Below, piece by piece: positions 8,879 through 17,228 of a DNA stretch of 49,399 nucleotides; the stretch's first letter is position 1; the number at the start of each line of letters is the position of its first letter. The translations under genes and the position numbers were made by a program. The stretch spans positions 1 through 49,399 of the forward strand of contig NZ_JARANY010000021.1 of assembly GCF_029889885.1 (NCBI RefSeq), written 5' to 3'. The stretch is from Chromohalobacter sp. 296-RDG. Lineage in GTDB: Bacteria; Pseudomonadota; Gammaproteobacteria; Pseudomonadales; Halomonadaceae. The notes beneath the pieces are model-generated. The model was not told the DNA's origin, made no database searches, and was given only the letters and a program-made list of their open reading frames with translations.

Positions 8879-9850
8879 TCAGGGATGCGTGGCGGATGTC
8901 ACCTGGCAATCGCCGCCCGTCAGACACGCTTCACCCTCGACTTGCATCGTGGCATGGCTGATCCCGAAGCGTTCCTGCAAGCGCGCATAGGCAGCCTGGA
9001 GCATCGCCTGGTGCGACATGTCATCGCGTACCACCAGATGCAGACTCAGCAACGGATCCTGCGGCGTGAGTCCCCACACATGCAGATCATGCACACTCAC
9101 CACACCCTCGATGTCTTCCAGCGCCGTGCGAATCTTGTCGACATCGACGCCTTCCGGCGTGCCTTCGAGCAGGGTATGGGCCGAACGACGCAGAATTTTC
9201 CAGGCCGCGCGCAGGATCAAGGCCGCCGCCAGCACGGATAGCAACGGATCGATGGGCGTCCATCCGGTCAGCATGATCACCAGCGAAGCCGCAATCGCCG
9301 CCACCGATCCCAGCAGGTCGCCCATCACGTGCAACAGCGCCCCACGCAGATTGAGGTTCTCCTGATCGCCACCGTGGAGGATCTTGAACACCACGAGGTT
9401 CACCAACAAGCCGAGAATCGCGATGACCATCATCGGCCCCGCCAGCACGTCCACCGGCTGCGTGAAACGCTCGAGGGCAGCGATGAAGATCCATATCGCG
9501 ATGCCCAGGAGCATCAGCCCGTTGATGAAGGCCGCCAACACTTGGAAGCGCTGGTAACCGAAGGTACGCCGCTTATCCGGCGCTTTGTCACCCATGTAGA
9601 AGGCGAACAATGCCAGCCCCAGCGCAAAGCTATCGCTGAACATGTGCCCGGCATCGGCCAACAGCGCCAGCGACCCCGATACCCAGCCGCCTACCGCCTC
9701 CGCCAGCATGAAACCGGCGGTCAGGTACATGGCGAGCTTGACGCGCTTGGCGCTATCGGCGGTGACCGTGGGCGCGTGATCGTGGTCGTGGTCGTGGTCG
9801 TGGTGATGATCATGCGCCGCATGATCATGGCCGGAAGACGAATGTCCCAT
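8879..9850 (-). CDS. Cation diffusion facilitator metal exporter with His-rich N-terminus
   Basis: CDF-family proton/metal antiporter of 323 residues that exports Zn2+ or related divalent cations from the cytoplasm. After a 25-residue N-terminus dominated by alternating His and Asp come six transmembrane segments. The metal sites are ADAGHMFSDSFALG in TM2 (HxxxD) and HVMGDLLGSVAAIAASLVI in TM5 (HxxxD), the pattern of Zn transporters such as ZitB/CzcD. The C-terminal cytoplasmic domain (HDLHVWGLTPQDPLLSLHLV) is the usual dimerisation and metal-sensing fold. The His/Asp tract is encoded by a hexamer repeat. Metal specificity is inferred. Confidence 0.92.
   Translation of the reverse strand: MGHSSSGHDHAAHDHHHDHDHDHDHAPTVTADSAKRVKLAMYLTAGFMLAEAVGGWVSGSLALLADAGHMFSDSFALGLALFAFYMGDKAPDKRRTFGYQRFQVLAAFINGLMLLGIAIWIFIAALERFTQPVDVLAGPMMVIAILGLLVNLVVFKILHGGDQENLNLRGALLHVMGDLLGSVAAIAASLVIMLTGWTPIDPLLSVLAAALILRAAWKILRRSAHTLLEGTPEGVDVDKIRTALEDIEGVVSVHDLHVWGLTPQDPLLSLHLVVRDDMSHQAMLQAAYARLQERFGISHATMQVEGEACLTGGDCQVTSATHP
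9775..9804. repeat. In-frame hexanucleotide repeat coding the His-Asp tract of the CDF exporter
   Basis: One CGTGAT followed by four perfect CGTGGT units on the plus strand. On the coding strand this gives alternating His-Asp. Unit length is a multiple of three, so gain or loss of units would lengthen or shorten the metal-binding tail without a frameshift. Confidence 0.75.
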
Positions 9851-9907
9851 ACCGTCGTGCCTCTCGATGGCTTTTCTCCAGTGTAATGTCTGGAGTGGAC
9901 TTCAGGG

Positions 9908-10804
9908 TCAATCCGTCGATCCTTGACCACGTCGCGGCATGCGTAACCAGCCACTGCCGATGAGCATGCCCAGCGTGATCAGGGCCGCCGCCAACACCAG
10001 CCAGGCCGTCGCCGAGGCATAGCCGGTGGCGATCAACACCAACGTGGAAAGCAGCGGGGTGAAATAGGCCAGCAGCCCCAGCAAGCGCAGATCGCCATGC
10101 TTCACGCCCACGTCCCAGGTAAAGAAGGCGCTACCCACCGGACCGAGCCCCAGGCCGATCACGCCCAGCCAGCCGATACCCTGGGGCCAGCGCGAGGGCT
10201 CGAAAAGCCAGTGGCACAACGCCGCCAGCACCGCCGTCGCCAGGCAAAAGCCCCCCACGGCAGCCGTGGGCACTGCGCGGTTGGCGCGTGAGAGCACCGA
10301 GTAACCGCTCCACAGGAAGGCGCAAGCGAACGCCGCGATATAACCTGTCGCACTGCCCGAGGCACTGACATCGCCGCCCACCAGCAAGGCAGCTCCTACG
10401 AAGCCCAACAGCGCTCCCACGACGTGTTGCGCACGCAGTCGCTCACCAGGCAGCAGCGCCACGAACAATACGATCAAAAGCGGCCACAGATAGCTGATCA
10501 ACCCGGCATTGGCCGGCGGTGCATTCTGCTGGGCGACGAAGTACAGGGCGTGATAGCCGAATAGCCCACCGACACCCAACCCCCAGACCCGCGGCGGCTG
10601 ACGCAACGGCGCCCGCAGCGACTCGCCACGCACGCGCAGCCAGACCATGAAACATAAGAACGCCAGGCCGAACGCCAGCGCAGTGAGCAAAAACGGCGGC
10701 ACAGGCCCTGCCAATTGCGTCAACGCGGCCAACAAGGCCCAGTTGAGCACGGTAGTAGCGCCGATCAGCGTGGCTCGGTGAGACGTGGACGACTCTAGCG
10801 ACAT
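9908..10804 (-). CDS. EamA/DMT-family exporter (YddG-like)
   Basis: Ten-TM drug/metabolite transporter of 298 residues with two EamA halves. The first half ends in GLISYLWPLLIVLFVALLPG and the second in LLAYFTPLLSTLVL. The start ATLIGATTVLNWALLAALT and the conserved LISYLWP resemble the YddG aromatic amino acid exporter group, but substrate assignment is only suggestive. The start at 10804 (MSLESSTSHRATLIG) is chosen because GGGAG lies 6 nt upstream; an in-frame ATG 30 codons earlier has no family match. It faces the AEC carrier gene across a structured intergenic element. Confidence 0.82.
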   Translation of the reverse strand: MSLESSTSHRATLIGATTVLNWALLAALTQLAGPVPPFLLTALAFGLAFLCFMVWLRVRGESLRAPLRQPPRVWGLGVGGLFGYHALYFVAQQNAPPANAGLISYLWPLLIVLFVALLPGERLRAQHVVGALLGFVGAALLVGGDVSASGSATGYIAAFACAFLWSGYSVLSRANRAVPTAAVGGFCLATAVLAALCHWLFEPSRWPQGIGWLGVIGLGLGPVGSAFFTWDVGVKHGDLRLLGLLAYFTPLLSTLVLIATGYASATAWLVLAAALITLGMLIGSGWLRMPRRGQGSTD

Positions 10805-11108
10805 GATGAACTCCCATGTGACATGAACGCGAGCGCTTAGACTGTCACGCCGATACGCCACAAACTTGTCGAATCCTGACCCGAGGACTACCACATTAGG
10901 TGCATTACAAGCGCATCAGAGACAGGTCAAAGCGAGGGTTTTTTGCCATGGATGGCAAAAGTAGTACCCAAGGATGGGATTTACAGCGCCCTCGCGAAGA
11001 CCTGTCGCTGGAAAAGCACCGATAAGTAAGCGGCCTAATCCTTCTTCCAGGACTGCCCAAAAAGCCGCATAACGGGCATCATGACGCACTCATCATCAGG
11101 AAGTGCGC
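10805..11108. other. Intergenic region between EamA and AEC transporter genes
   Basis: A 304-base gene-free stretch. Its middle is filled by the multi-stem repeat-like element at 10921-11006. No convincing promoter hexamers were found by eye. AGGAA at 11098-11102 is the ribosome site of the AEC gene. Confidence 0.6.
10921..11006. repeat. Cloverleaf-like palindromic intergenic element
   Basis: The outer stem pairs GACAGGTC (10921-10928) with GACCTGTC (10999-11006), continuing after small mismatches as GCGAGGG (10932-10938) with CCCTCGC (10989-10995). Inside are two hairpins: TTTTGCC (10941-10947) with GGCAAAA (10954-10960), and CCCA/TGGG within ACCCAAGGATGGGA (10967-10979). The ATGGATGGC and AGGATGGG words recall short palindromic elements I associate with Halomonas and Pseudomonas intergenic DNA. 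No second copy was noticed in this window. Confidence 0.6.
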
Positions 11109-12038
11109 ATGTCTCAAGTCGACCTTTCTCAACCGCTATGGATGCTGCTGATCTTCGTGGCCCTGGGCTGGCTCTGCGCGCGGCGCCTCGCCGTCGACCC
11201 GCGCCCCATCGCCACGCTATTGATCTATCTCATCGCACCGCTGACGTTCTTTCGTGGACTCTACCTGGGCGAGCCCTCGCCTGCCTTGCTAGGCCTGACG
11301 GCGGGTATGTTCACGCTGGCAAGCCTCCTGTGCCTGGTAACCCACGCCGTCGTGCGGCGTTATTTCGTCCCTCAGGAAGCCGCGCTACTGGCGTTTTCCG
11401 CCGGCACCGGCAACACCGGCTACTTCGGGCTGCCCTTGGCCATGGCGTTGCTCCCGCCGGAGGGCGTTACCGCTTACCTATTCTGTTTGCTGGGCGTCAC
11501 GCTCTTCGAATTCAGCGTGGGCTTTTACATCAGCGCCCGGGGGCACTTCTCGGTCCGCGAGAGTCTCGGCAAGATAGTCCGCCTGCCGTTGCTCTATGCC
11601 TTCATCGCCGCCCTGCTCGCCTATCATTTGCCATGGAGAGTCCCCGGCGCGGTGATCGATGGACTCGACTACTTCCGCGCCAGCTATACGGTGCTCGGCA
11701 TGATGATCATCGGCATGACCCTGGGCGGCGTTTCGATGCGCGCGTTCGACGCGCGCTTTCTGGGTGTCTGCATCGCCGCACGCTATGTGATGTGGCCCTT
11801 GGTGATGCTGGGCCTGGTGCTCGCCCTGCAAGCGGCAATGGGCATTTCGGCGACGCTGGCCGGCGCGCTGCTGTTGCTCGGTGTGGTGCCCATGGCGGCC
11901 AATGTCGTGGTCATCGCCATGGAACTGAACATCCGCCCCGCCAAAGGTGCCATCGCCGTGCTGCTGACGACCGTGGCAGCACCACTGATCATTCCACCCT
12001 ATCTAGACATTCTCTGGCGAATCGCAGGACTCGGTTAG
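11109..12038 (+). CDS. AEC-family (auxin efflux carrier type) transporter
   Basis: Integral membrane carrier of 309 residues with about ten hydrophobic segments arranged as two inverted halves. Features of the AEC/MdcF family include an early ALGWLCARRL segment, the glycine-rich SAGTGNTGYFGLPLAMAL in the first half, and LGMMIIGMTLGG plus VVPMAANVVVIAMEL in the second. Bacterial members export or exchange organic acids such as malate or malonate; the substrate here is unknown. ATG 11109 is favoured over GTG 11103 because AGGAA sits 6 nt upstream. Its stop is 8 bases from that of the convergent araC-type gene. Confidence 0.87.
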   Translation: MSQVDLSQPLWMLLIFVALGWLCARRLAVDPRPIATLLIYLIAPLTFFRGLYLGEPSPALLGLTAGMFTLASLLCLVTHAVVRRYFVPQEAALLAFSAGTGNTGYFGLPLAMALLPPEGVTAYLFCLLGVTLFEFSVGFYISARGHFSVRESLGKIVRLPLLYAFIAALLAYHLPWRVPGAVIDGLDYFRASYTVLGMMIIGMTLGGVSMRAFDARFLGVCIAARYVMWPLVMLGLVLALQAAMGISATLAGALLLLGVVPMAANVVVIAMELNIRPAKGAIAVLLTTVAAPLIIPPYLDILWRIAGLG

Positions 12039-12046
12039 CGTACCGA

Positions 12047-12775
12047 CTATCGTGAATCTGCCGACTGGCGACGTTGCCGCCACTCGCGTGGTGACAACGC
12101 ATAGTGGGCGCGAAAGGCATGCGAAAAATGCGCACTGTCGTGAAATCCGCATGTCTGGGCGATCTCGGTAAGGGGGCGGCGGGTATCCTGCATCAGCGTG
12201 CAGGCGCGTTGCAGGCGGCGCTCGATCAGCCAGGCGTGCGGCGAGGCACCGGTGAGGGTGCGAAAACGCCGCGCGAACGCCGCCTCCGCCATGTGGCAGC
12301 GCACCGCCCAGTCACGCACACGCCAGGGTGCCGCCAGATCCGCCTCGACCTCCGGCAGCAAATGCAACAAGCGCAAGCGCGGCTCGGCATGCGTCGTGCG
12401 CCCCACGTCGAGCAGTGCATGCAGTCGTCTCGCCAGTACATCGGGACGCGCGTCGACGAGCGCAGAGATATCCGCACGCACGGTCGACGGCAAACGGCGC
12501 GACGTGACATCACCAAGCCCAGCCGCCTCGCACCAGGCGACGGGCAGATCGAGCACCAGCGTGCGGTTGTGGCCCGGCGCCAGATAGTGGTGCTCGTTGC
12601 CACTGGCGATAGTGACAAGCCGCCCCGCCTCCACGTGCGCGCCACGTCCGTCAGCTTCCAGTTCGACAACGCCCTCGAGCCCGATCAACCACTGGTGAAA
12701 GCCATGGCGATCGGTCAGCACCCGATCCGGGTAGCGGCGTGTCTCGGCGGTGGGCAGCAAGCATTCATTCGACAT
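12047..12775 (-). CDS. AraC-family transcriptional regulator
   Basis: Regulator of 242 residues. The N-terminal half is a cupin-like sensor (EGVVELEADGRGAHVEAGRL, NEHHYLAPG). The C-terminal half has two helix-turn-helix motifs, with MAEAAFARRFRTLTGASPHAW and the AraC signature EIAQTCGFHDSAHFSHAFRAHY then LSPREWRQRR. It begins 14 bases after the stop of azlD on the same strand, so it is probably the last gene of the XRE-cupin-azlC-azlD operon and may regulate export or the AEC carrier that converges on it. The effector is not identifiable. Confidence 0.87.
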   Translation of the reverse strand: MSNECLLPTAETRRYPDRVLTDRHGFHQWLIGLEGVVELEADGRGAHVEAGRLVTIASGNEHHYLAPGHNRTLVLDLPVAWCEAAGLGDVTSRRLPSTVRADISALVDARPDVLARRLHALLDVGRTTHAEPRLRLLHLLPEVEADLAAPWRVRDWAVRCHMAEAAFARRFRTLTGASPHAWLIERRLQRACTLMQDTRRPLTEIAQTCGFHDSAHFSHAFRAHYALSPREWRQRRQSADSR

Positions 12776-12789
12776 GGCAACGACTCATC

Positions 12790-13116
12790 TCACTCGGCCA
12801 GCGCCCAGCCGGCCGCACCATAGATGCTGGCGCCAACCAACGTGGCCAGCCCCACGTTAGGCGTCAAACGCTGCACCAGCAATACCGCCGTCGCGCCCAG
12901 CGCCAAGCGTAACCCGCCGCGCCAATGCGGCGCCTGCCACCATAGATCGCTCATCGAGAGGACGATCAACGCCGCGATGGCGGCAAGCCCCAACGCCCCG
13001 AGGAAGCGGCTCAGCCAGCCTTCACTTCGCGCCAGGCGCGTCCCGGAAAGCAGCGGCAGATAACGTATCAGAAACGTGCCCGCCCCCGCCGCGATCACGA
13101 TGCTCCACCATGTCAT
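12790..13116 (-). CDS. azlD: AzlD-family small subunit of branched-chain amino acid exporter
   Basis: Membrane protein of 108 residues with four hydrophobic segments and the family landmark GTFLIRYLPLL. AzlD works with AzlC in export of branched-chain or related amino acids and their analogues. ATG 13116 has GGGAGG 7 nt upstream; an in-frame ATG seven codons earlier would have no site. The start overlaps the azlC stop as ATGA, indicating translational coupling and stoichiometric production of the two subunits. Confidence 0.88.
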   Translation of the reverse strand: MTWWSIVIAAGAGTFLIRYLPLLSGTRLARSEGWLSRFLGALGLAAIAALIVLSMSDLWWQAPHWRGGLRLALGATAVLLVQRLTPNVGLATLVGASIYGAAGWALAE

Positions 13117-13841
13117 GTCATTGCCTCCCGAGAGCATCGGGTACGAGATCGACGGCTACCCACCAAGGCACCCGCCAGCATGCCGATAAGCATGGCCACA
13201 TGCCCCGGCCACCACACCATCCCCAATAGCGTGACGCCGGCCGCGACCGCCACCACCGGCCATCGAGCACGACGCCACGCCTGCGCAAGCAAGGCCAGGA
13301 ACAGCGCAGGGAGCACGAAGTCGAGTGCCTGTGCCACGTAGCCACCATCGTTTGCCCATCCCGCCCCCATGCTGGCACCCAAGGCCGTACCGCCGACCCA
13401 GGCCAGATAAGCGCCTGACGCCAGGCCCAGGCACCAGGCTGGCTCGAGAGGCCGCGACGCGCCCTTGGCCATCGCCGTGGCGAAGACCTCATCGGTCAGC
13501 CCGAATGCAAGCCAAGGCGCCAAGCGACGCGGTAGTACCACGAGGCGTGTCGCCAGGGCCGGTCCATAGAACAAATGGCGCAGGTTCATCATCAACACCG
13601 CCGACAATACCGTAAGACCGCCACTGCCCGCGGCCATCATCGCCACCATCACGAACTGGCTGGCGCCAGCGAAGACCAGCAACGAAATACCTACGGCCTG
13701 CCAGGGCGTCAGCCCGGACTGCACGGTGATAACACCAAACGAGAACGCAATCGGCGCATAGCCGACGACCAACGACAGACTCTCGCGCAGACCTTGACCG
13801 GCAGCGCGCCAGGGCGACGAGATGGCCCGTTCGAGATTCAT
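13113..13841 (-). CDS. azlC: AzlC-family large subunit of branched-chain amino acid exporter
   Basis: Membrane protein of 242 residues. The N-terminal LVVGYAPIAFSFGVITVQSGL, then VFAGASQFVMVAMMAAG and MNLRHLFYGPALA, are diagnostic of AzlC/YgaZ. LTDEVFATAMAKG follows in the middle. In E. coli the YgaZH pair exports valine and methionine; the same class of substrate is likely here. The ATG overlaps the stop of the upstream XRE-cupin regulator as ATGA, as does its own stop with azlD, so the three are a tight operon. Confidence 0.9.
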   Translation of the reverse strand: MNLERAISSPWRAAGQGLRESLSLVVGYAPIAFSFGVITVQSGLTPWQAVGISLLVFAGASQFVMVAMMAAGSGGLTVLSAVLMMNLRHLFYGPALATRLVVLPRRLAPWLAFGLTDEVFATAMAKGASRPLEPAWCLGLASGAYLAWVGGTALGASMGAGWANDGGYVAQALDFVLPALFLALLAQAWRRARWPVVAVAAGVTLLGMVWWPGHVAMLIGMLAGALVGSRRSRTRCSREAMT

Positions 13842-14374
13842 TGAGCCACCTCGTCATGTGGATACACGATGCTGACCACAATCCGCGTGGTGTCCAGCAG
13901 GGCTTCATAGCGATGCTCTACATCCGCCGCGAACTCGTGCCCTTCGCCCGGCCGACAAACGGCCAGCGCATGACCAGCCCCCACACGCAACGTGCCTTCG
14001 ACCACCATGACATGCTCCCGCACGCCTCGCGGATGCGCCCGCGAGGTTTTCGTCTCCCCCGGTGCCAGGTGCATGAGATAGACCTCCACCCGAGGCGACT
14101 GCTGCCCGCGCACCATCAGCTGCACATCGCCACCACCGGGTTCGCTGACGGTCATGCCATCTTCGCCCTCGGCGAGCAGCTCGCTGAAAGCCACACCCAG
14201 CGTATTGGCGAGTGTCCAGAGCGTTTCGATAGTCGGATTGCCCTTGCCGGCTTCGAGCTGCGAGAGCGTCGATTTGCTGATCGCAGCCCGTTCAGCCAGC
14301 GCGCTCAATGAATAACCCCGCATCTCGCGGAGGCGGCGCACGTTGACGACGATGACGGGATTCGGTGATGACAT
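13838..14374 (-). CDS. XRE-family regulator with C-terminal cupin domain
   Basis: Regulator of 178 residues. Residues about 10-65 form a helix-turn-helix (RRLREMRGYSLSALAERAAI, SKSTLSQLEAGKGNPTIETL). Residues about 100-170 form a cupin (GETKTSRAHPRGVREHVMVV, then GEGHEFAADVEHRYEAL) that should bind a small ligand. The combination is common in regulators of amino acid and polyamine metabolism. It is the first gene of an operon with azlC and azlD, suggesting that it senses an amino acid and controls the exporter. ATG 14374 is preferred over an ATG 20 codons earlier, since the extension lacks family similarity and would cover the upstream palindrome. The ribosome site is weak. Confidence 0.85.
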   Translation of the reverse strand: MSSPNPVIVVNVRRLREMRGYSLSALAERAAISKSTLSQLEAGKGNPTIETLWTLANTLGVAFSELLAEGEDGMTVSEPGGGDVQLMVRGQQSPRVEVYLMHLAPGETKTSRAHPRGVREHVMVVEGTLRVGAGHALAVCRPGEGHEFAADVEHRYEALLDTTRIVVSIVYPHDEVAQ

Positions 14375-14386
14375 GCAGTGTTTACC

Positions 14387-14410
14387 AAAAAGAACGATTC
14401 TGTTCTTTTT
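14387..14410. promoter_or_regulatory. Perfect inverted repeat, probable autoregulatory operator of the XRE-cupin/azlCD operon
   Basis: AAAAAGAAC (14387-14395) and GTTCTTTTT (14402-14410) are exact inverse copies separated by 6 bases. A third GTTC word lies at 14414-14417 on the minus strand. The site is 13-36 bases upstream of the regulator's start codon, where a bound repressor would block transcription or initiation. It is too AT-rich and lacks the GC stem of a terminator. Confidence 0.65.
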
Positions 14411-14423
14411 AACGAACAACAGG

Positions 14424-14453
14424 CTAAAAAACAAGGGCGCCAGTCAGGCGCCC
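14424..14453 (-). terminator. Intrinsic terminator of the TAXI-TRAP operon
   Basis: GGGCGCC (14435-14441) pairs with GGCGCCC (14447-14453) around AGTCA. On the minus strand the stem is followed by TTGTTTTTT. It closes the operon whose last gene, the TRAP permease, stops at 14500. Confidence 0.85.
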
Positions 14454-14499
14454 CTGATTATCAACACGCATTATCGACATGCACTATGGCATCCACATG

Positions 14500-16674
14500 T
14501 CACGCCGTCGCGGGTTGCGTCTTCTTGGCCAGCAGGAACAAGACTACCGTGATTGCCGCACCGACGACATCGCTGAGCAATCCAGGGTAGATCAATGTCA
14601 ACGCCCCGATCGCTGCCAGCAGACGCCAGAACGGATTGAGCGGACGGCGCAGATAGCCTTCCACCGCCACGGCCAGCAACAAGACGCCGACCACACCGGT
14701 GACGATCACCCACAGAATGTTACTCAGCGTCGCATCGATCATCAGCATGCTGTGCGCAAACACGAACATGTAGGGCACCACAAACCCGGCAACAGCCAGT
14801 TTCATGGCTTGGAACCCCGTAGCATTGGGCGAGCCACCGCTGATGCCGGCACCGGCATAGGCGGCCAGGGCCACCGGTGGGGTCAGGTTGGCGAACAGCC
14901 CGAAATAAAACACGAACATGTGCGCCACGAAGATCGCCGTCTCATTACTGCCTGCCAGCTCGCGGAACAGCGGCAGGTTGAGCAGGATCGGCGCCGCCAT
15001 GGTGCTGGTGATGATATAGGTCGGGATGCTCGGCAGCCCCATCCCCAGCACGATAGACGCGATCATGGTCAGGAACAGTGTCACCAGAAGCTGAATCATG
15101 GGGACCGGAATCTGCTGCCCCAGGGTGACTACGGCATCGGCAGCGTCCAGGGCGATGCCGGTGAGCGTGGCGATACCCACGATGATGCCTACCGCACCAC
15201 AGGCGACCGCCACGGGAATGGCATTGCGCACGCCGTCGTGCATTGCATCACGGCACTCGGCGATATCCATTTTTTCCGCCACCAGCCCGAGCTTGGCACG
15301 CACAGCGTTGAGCGCCACCGGCACCGCAATGATCAGAAACAGTGACCAGCGACTCGCCGGCATGTTGGGCTGCGCATAACCGACAAATAATGCCCGCAAT
15401 TGCGGCTCGAAGATCAAAAGCGCCAGAATCGCACTGACACCCACGGTGACTCGACGCGTGCCGCAAATCAGCACGGTGGCGGCAATCGACCAGAAGGCCG
15501 CGAAGAACGGTGCTCGGCCATCGAACAGCAGCCACAGCAGCACCACCATCGGCACCAGCAGATGACCGCGCTTGAGCATCACGGACTTGAGCGGCGTCAG
15601 CTCGGAGCGTGGGATTCCCTCGAGGCCATTGCGCAGAGCACGCAGGTGCACCTGGAACAACACACCCAGATAAAACAGCAAAGCCGGAATGATGCCGGCC
15701 AGGACCACTTGGGTGTAAGGCACTGACAAGACTTCCGCCATGATAAAGGCAGCCGCCCCCATGATCGGTGGCAGGATCTGCCCACCGACACTCGCCGAGG
15801 CCTCGACAGCCCCCGCGAAATTCGGCTTGTAACCGGTGCGCTTCATCAATGGAATGGTGAAGGCCCCCGTGGTCACCACATTGGCGATCGCCGACCCGTT
15901 GATCGAGCCCAGAAAACCGCTGGCGATCACCGCCACCTTGGCCGGCCCGCCGCGTGTGTGTCCGGCCACGGCGAGTGCCAGATCGTTGAAGAGCTGCCCC
16001 AGGCCCGATTTCCCCAGGAAGGCGCCGAACAAAATGAACAGAATGATATAGCTGGCCGATACGCCGATGGCGGTACCCAGCAAGCCCTCGGTGATGAATA
16101 CCAGATGCGACATGATCTGGCGGCAGGTGGCCAGAATGACCGACTCGTTCAACTGCGGATAGAACGACAACTTGGCGTAGAACCCGTAGACCAGGAAAAT
16201 CGTCGCCAGCAGCGTTAACCCCCACCCAGTCGCTCGCCTGGTGGCATCGAGCACCAGTAGAATAGCCAGCAAGCCCACCAGCATATCGACATCGTTGATG
16301 CGTCCCGCCGAGGCAATGACGCGATCGGACACCACCAACATGTAAACGCCGACGCCAAACGCCAGCACTGACAGAATGGCATCCCCCCACGGCACCCGGT
16401 CACGCGCACCCTTGCGGGTCAACGGGTAGAGAATGAACGTCAGACCCAGCAGGGTATACAAGTGGATACTGCGCTGTGCCACATCGACCAGCGGCCCCGC
16501 GAACGAGGTATACAGGTGAAACAATGCCAGCAATATCGCCAGACCGGTGACGAACTTGACCACCAACCCCGGCAACGCATCGCGCACCAAACTTTCACGG
16601 TCAAACCTTTCCAGCGCTTCCTGGACCGCCTTGTCATTATCATCGGCGGCTGGTGCACTTTTATCTTGAGACAT
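14500..16674 (-). CDS. TRAP transporter fused permease, TAXI type (4TM-12TM)
   Basis: Single-chain permease of about 724 residues fusing the small (DctQ-like, 4 TM) and large (DctM-like, 12 TM) subunits. It drives sodium-coupled uptake with the TAXI receptor encoded upstream. The first ~200 residues hold the Q-like part. The M-like part shows ILFILFGAFLGKSGLGQLF, ASGFLGSINGSAIANVVTTG and ASASVGGQILPPIMGAAAFI, all typical of TRAP fused permeases. A matching second repeat has LGMGLPSIPTYI and NLTPPVALAAYAGAGISGG. The start at 16674 is uncertain; an ATG at 16686 lies in frame and neither has a strong ribosome site. A terminator follows. Confidence 0.92.
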   Translation of the reverse strand: MSQDKSAPAADDNDKAVQEALERFDRESLVRDALPGLVVKFVTGLAILLALFHLYTSFAGPLVDVAQRSIHLYTLLGLTFILYPLTRKGARDRVPWGDAILSVLAFGVGVYMLVVSDRVIASAGRINDVDMLVGLLAILLVLDATRRATGWGLTLLATIFLVYGFYAKLSFYPQLNESVILATCRQIMSHLVFITEGLLGTAIGVSASYIILFILFGAFLGKSGLGQLFNDLALAVAGHTRGGPAKVAVIASGFLGSINGSAIANVVTTGAFTIPLMKRTGYKPNFAGAVEASASVGGQILPPIMGAAAFIMAEVLSVPYTQVVLAGIIPALLFYLGVLFQVHLRALRNGLEGIPRSELTPLKSVMLKRGHLLVPMVVLLWLLFDGRAPFFAAFWSIAATVLICGTRRVTVGVSAILALLIFEPQLRALFVGYAQPNMPASRWSLFLIIAVPVALNAVRAKLGLVAEKMDIAECRDAMHDGVRNAIPVAVACGAVGIIVGIATLTGIALDAADAVVTLGQQIPVPMIQLLVTLFLTMIASIVLGMGLPSIPTYIITSTMAAPILLNLPLFRELAGSNETAIFVAHMFVFYFGLFANLTPPVALAAYAGAGISGGSPNATGFQAMKLAVAGFVVPYMFVFAHSMLMIDATLSNILWVIVTGVVGVLLLAVAVEGYLRRPLNPFWRLLAAIGALTLIYPGLLSDVVGAAITVVLFLLAKKTQPATA

Positions 16675-16704
16675 AGGGATCTTCATCTCTCGCAAGGCGA
16701 GTCA

Positions 16705-17202
16705 TTACGATAACCAGGGCCGCACCAATGCCGGCAATACTCGCCAGAGTGGGGCCCTGCGGACGCTAAACGTATAAATCGGCGGCGGAGAGGCATGCGA
16801 TAATGCGAACATATGCCCGGCATAGCGCATGCGATAATGCTCGGCAGGGGCTGCCTGGACGGCGAGAGGGTCCACGACGCGGTCGATGCCCGTCATCACC
16901 ACCCAACCATCCTCAAGGTGTGTTTCCTTGCCCGCCGATGCCGGTACGCCTGCCCCAAAGGTCTTGAAACGGGTGCCAGTGATCTCTATTGCGCCACCTT
17001 CGGTCACCTCGAACCACTCTTCCCAGTCTTCCTTCTCGACCGAGTGCGTCCAACGCAGAGTGAACGACGTCCCTTCCCAGCCCGGGAAGGCATAGCGCCA
17101 TTGCGACCCTTCGCGTACCGCCAACCAGGACCATGGATACAACACGGTGGCGATCGCCATGATCGCCACCGTGCCGCCGATCCACCAACGCTTACGCGGC
17201 AT
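16705..17202 (-). CDS. DUF1850 protein of the TAXI-TRAP operon
   Basis: Protein of 165 residues with one N-terminal hydrophobic segment (TVAIMAIATVLYPWSWLAV) that is either a membrane anchor or an uncleaved signal. The rest would be periplasmic. FTLRWTHSVEKEDWEEWFEV and the GAGVPA motif are typical of DUF1850. Members almost always lie between the TAXI receptor and the fused permease, as here (26 bases after the receptor, 30 before the permease). The function is unknown; a role in assembly or receptor docking is an inference from context. Confidence 0.82.
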   Translation of the reverse strand: MPRKRWWIGGTVAIMAIATVLYPWSWLAVREGSQWRYAFPGWEGTSFTLRWTHSVEKEDWEEWFEVTEGGAIEITGTRFKTFGAGVPASAGKETHLEDGWVVMTGIDRVVDPLAVQAAPAEHYRMRYAGHMFALSHASPPPIYTFSVRRAPLWRVLPALVRPWLS

Positions 17203-17228
17203 AGTGAATCATACCGCCAGGCCTTGCA

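Noticed and set aside
11081-12055. Plus-strand frame of 324 codons overlapping the AEC carrier in another frame
   Set aside because: Arg/Pro/His-rich product without domains; the overlapping frame encodes a well-formed membrane carrier with a ribosome site.
14479-15345. Plus-strand frame of 288 codons rich in His and Gln
   Set aside because: Antisense shadow of the TRAP permease; composition is that of reversed hydrophobic codons.
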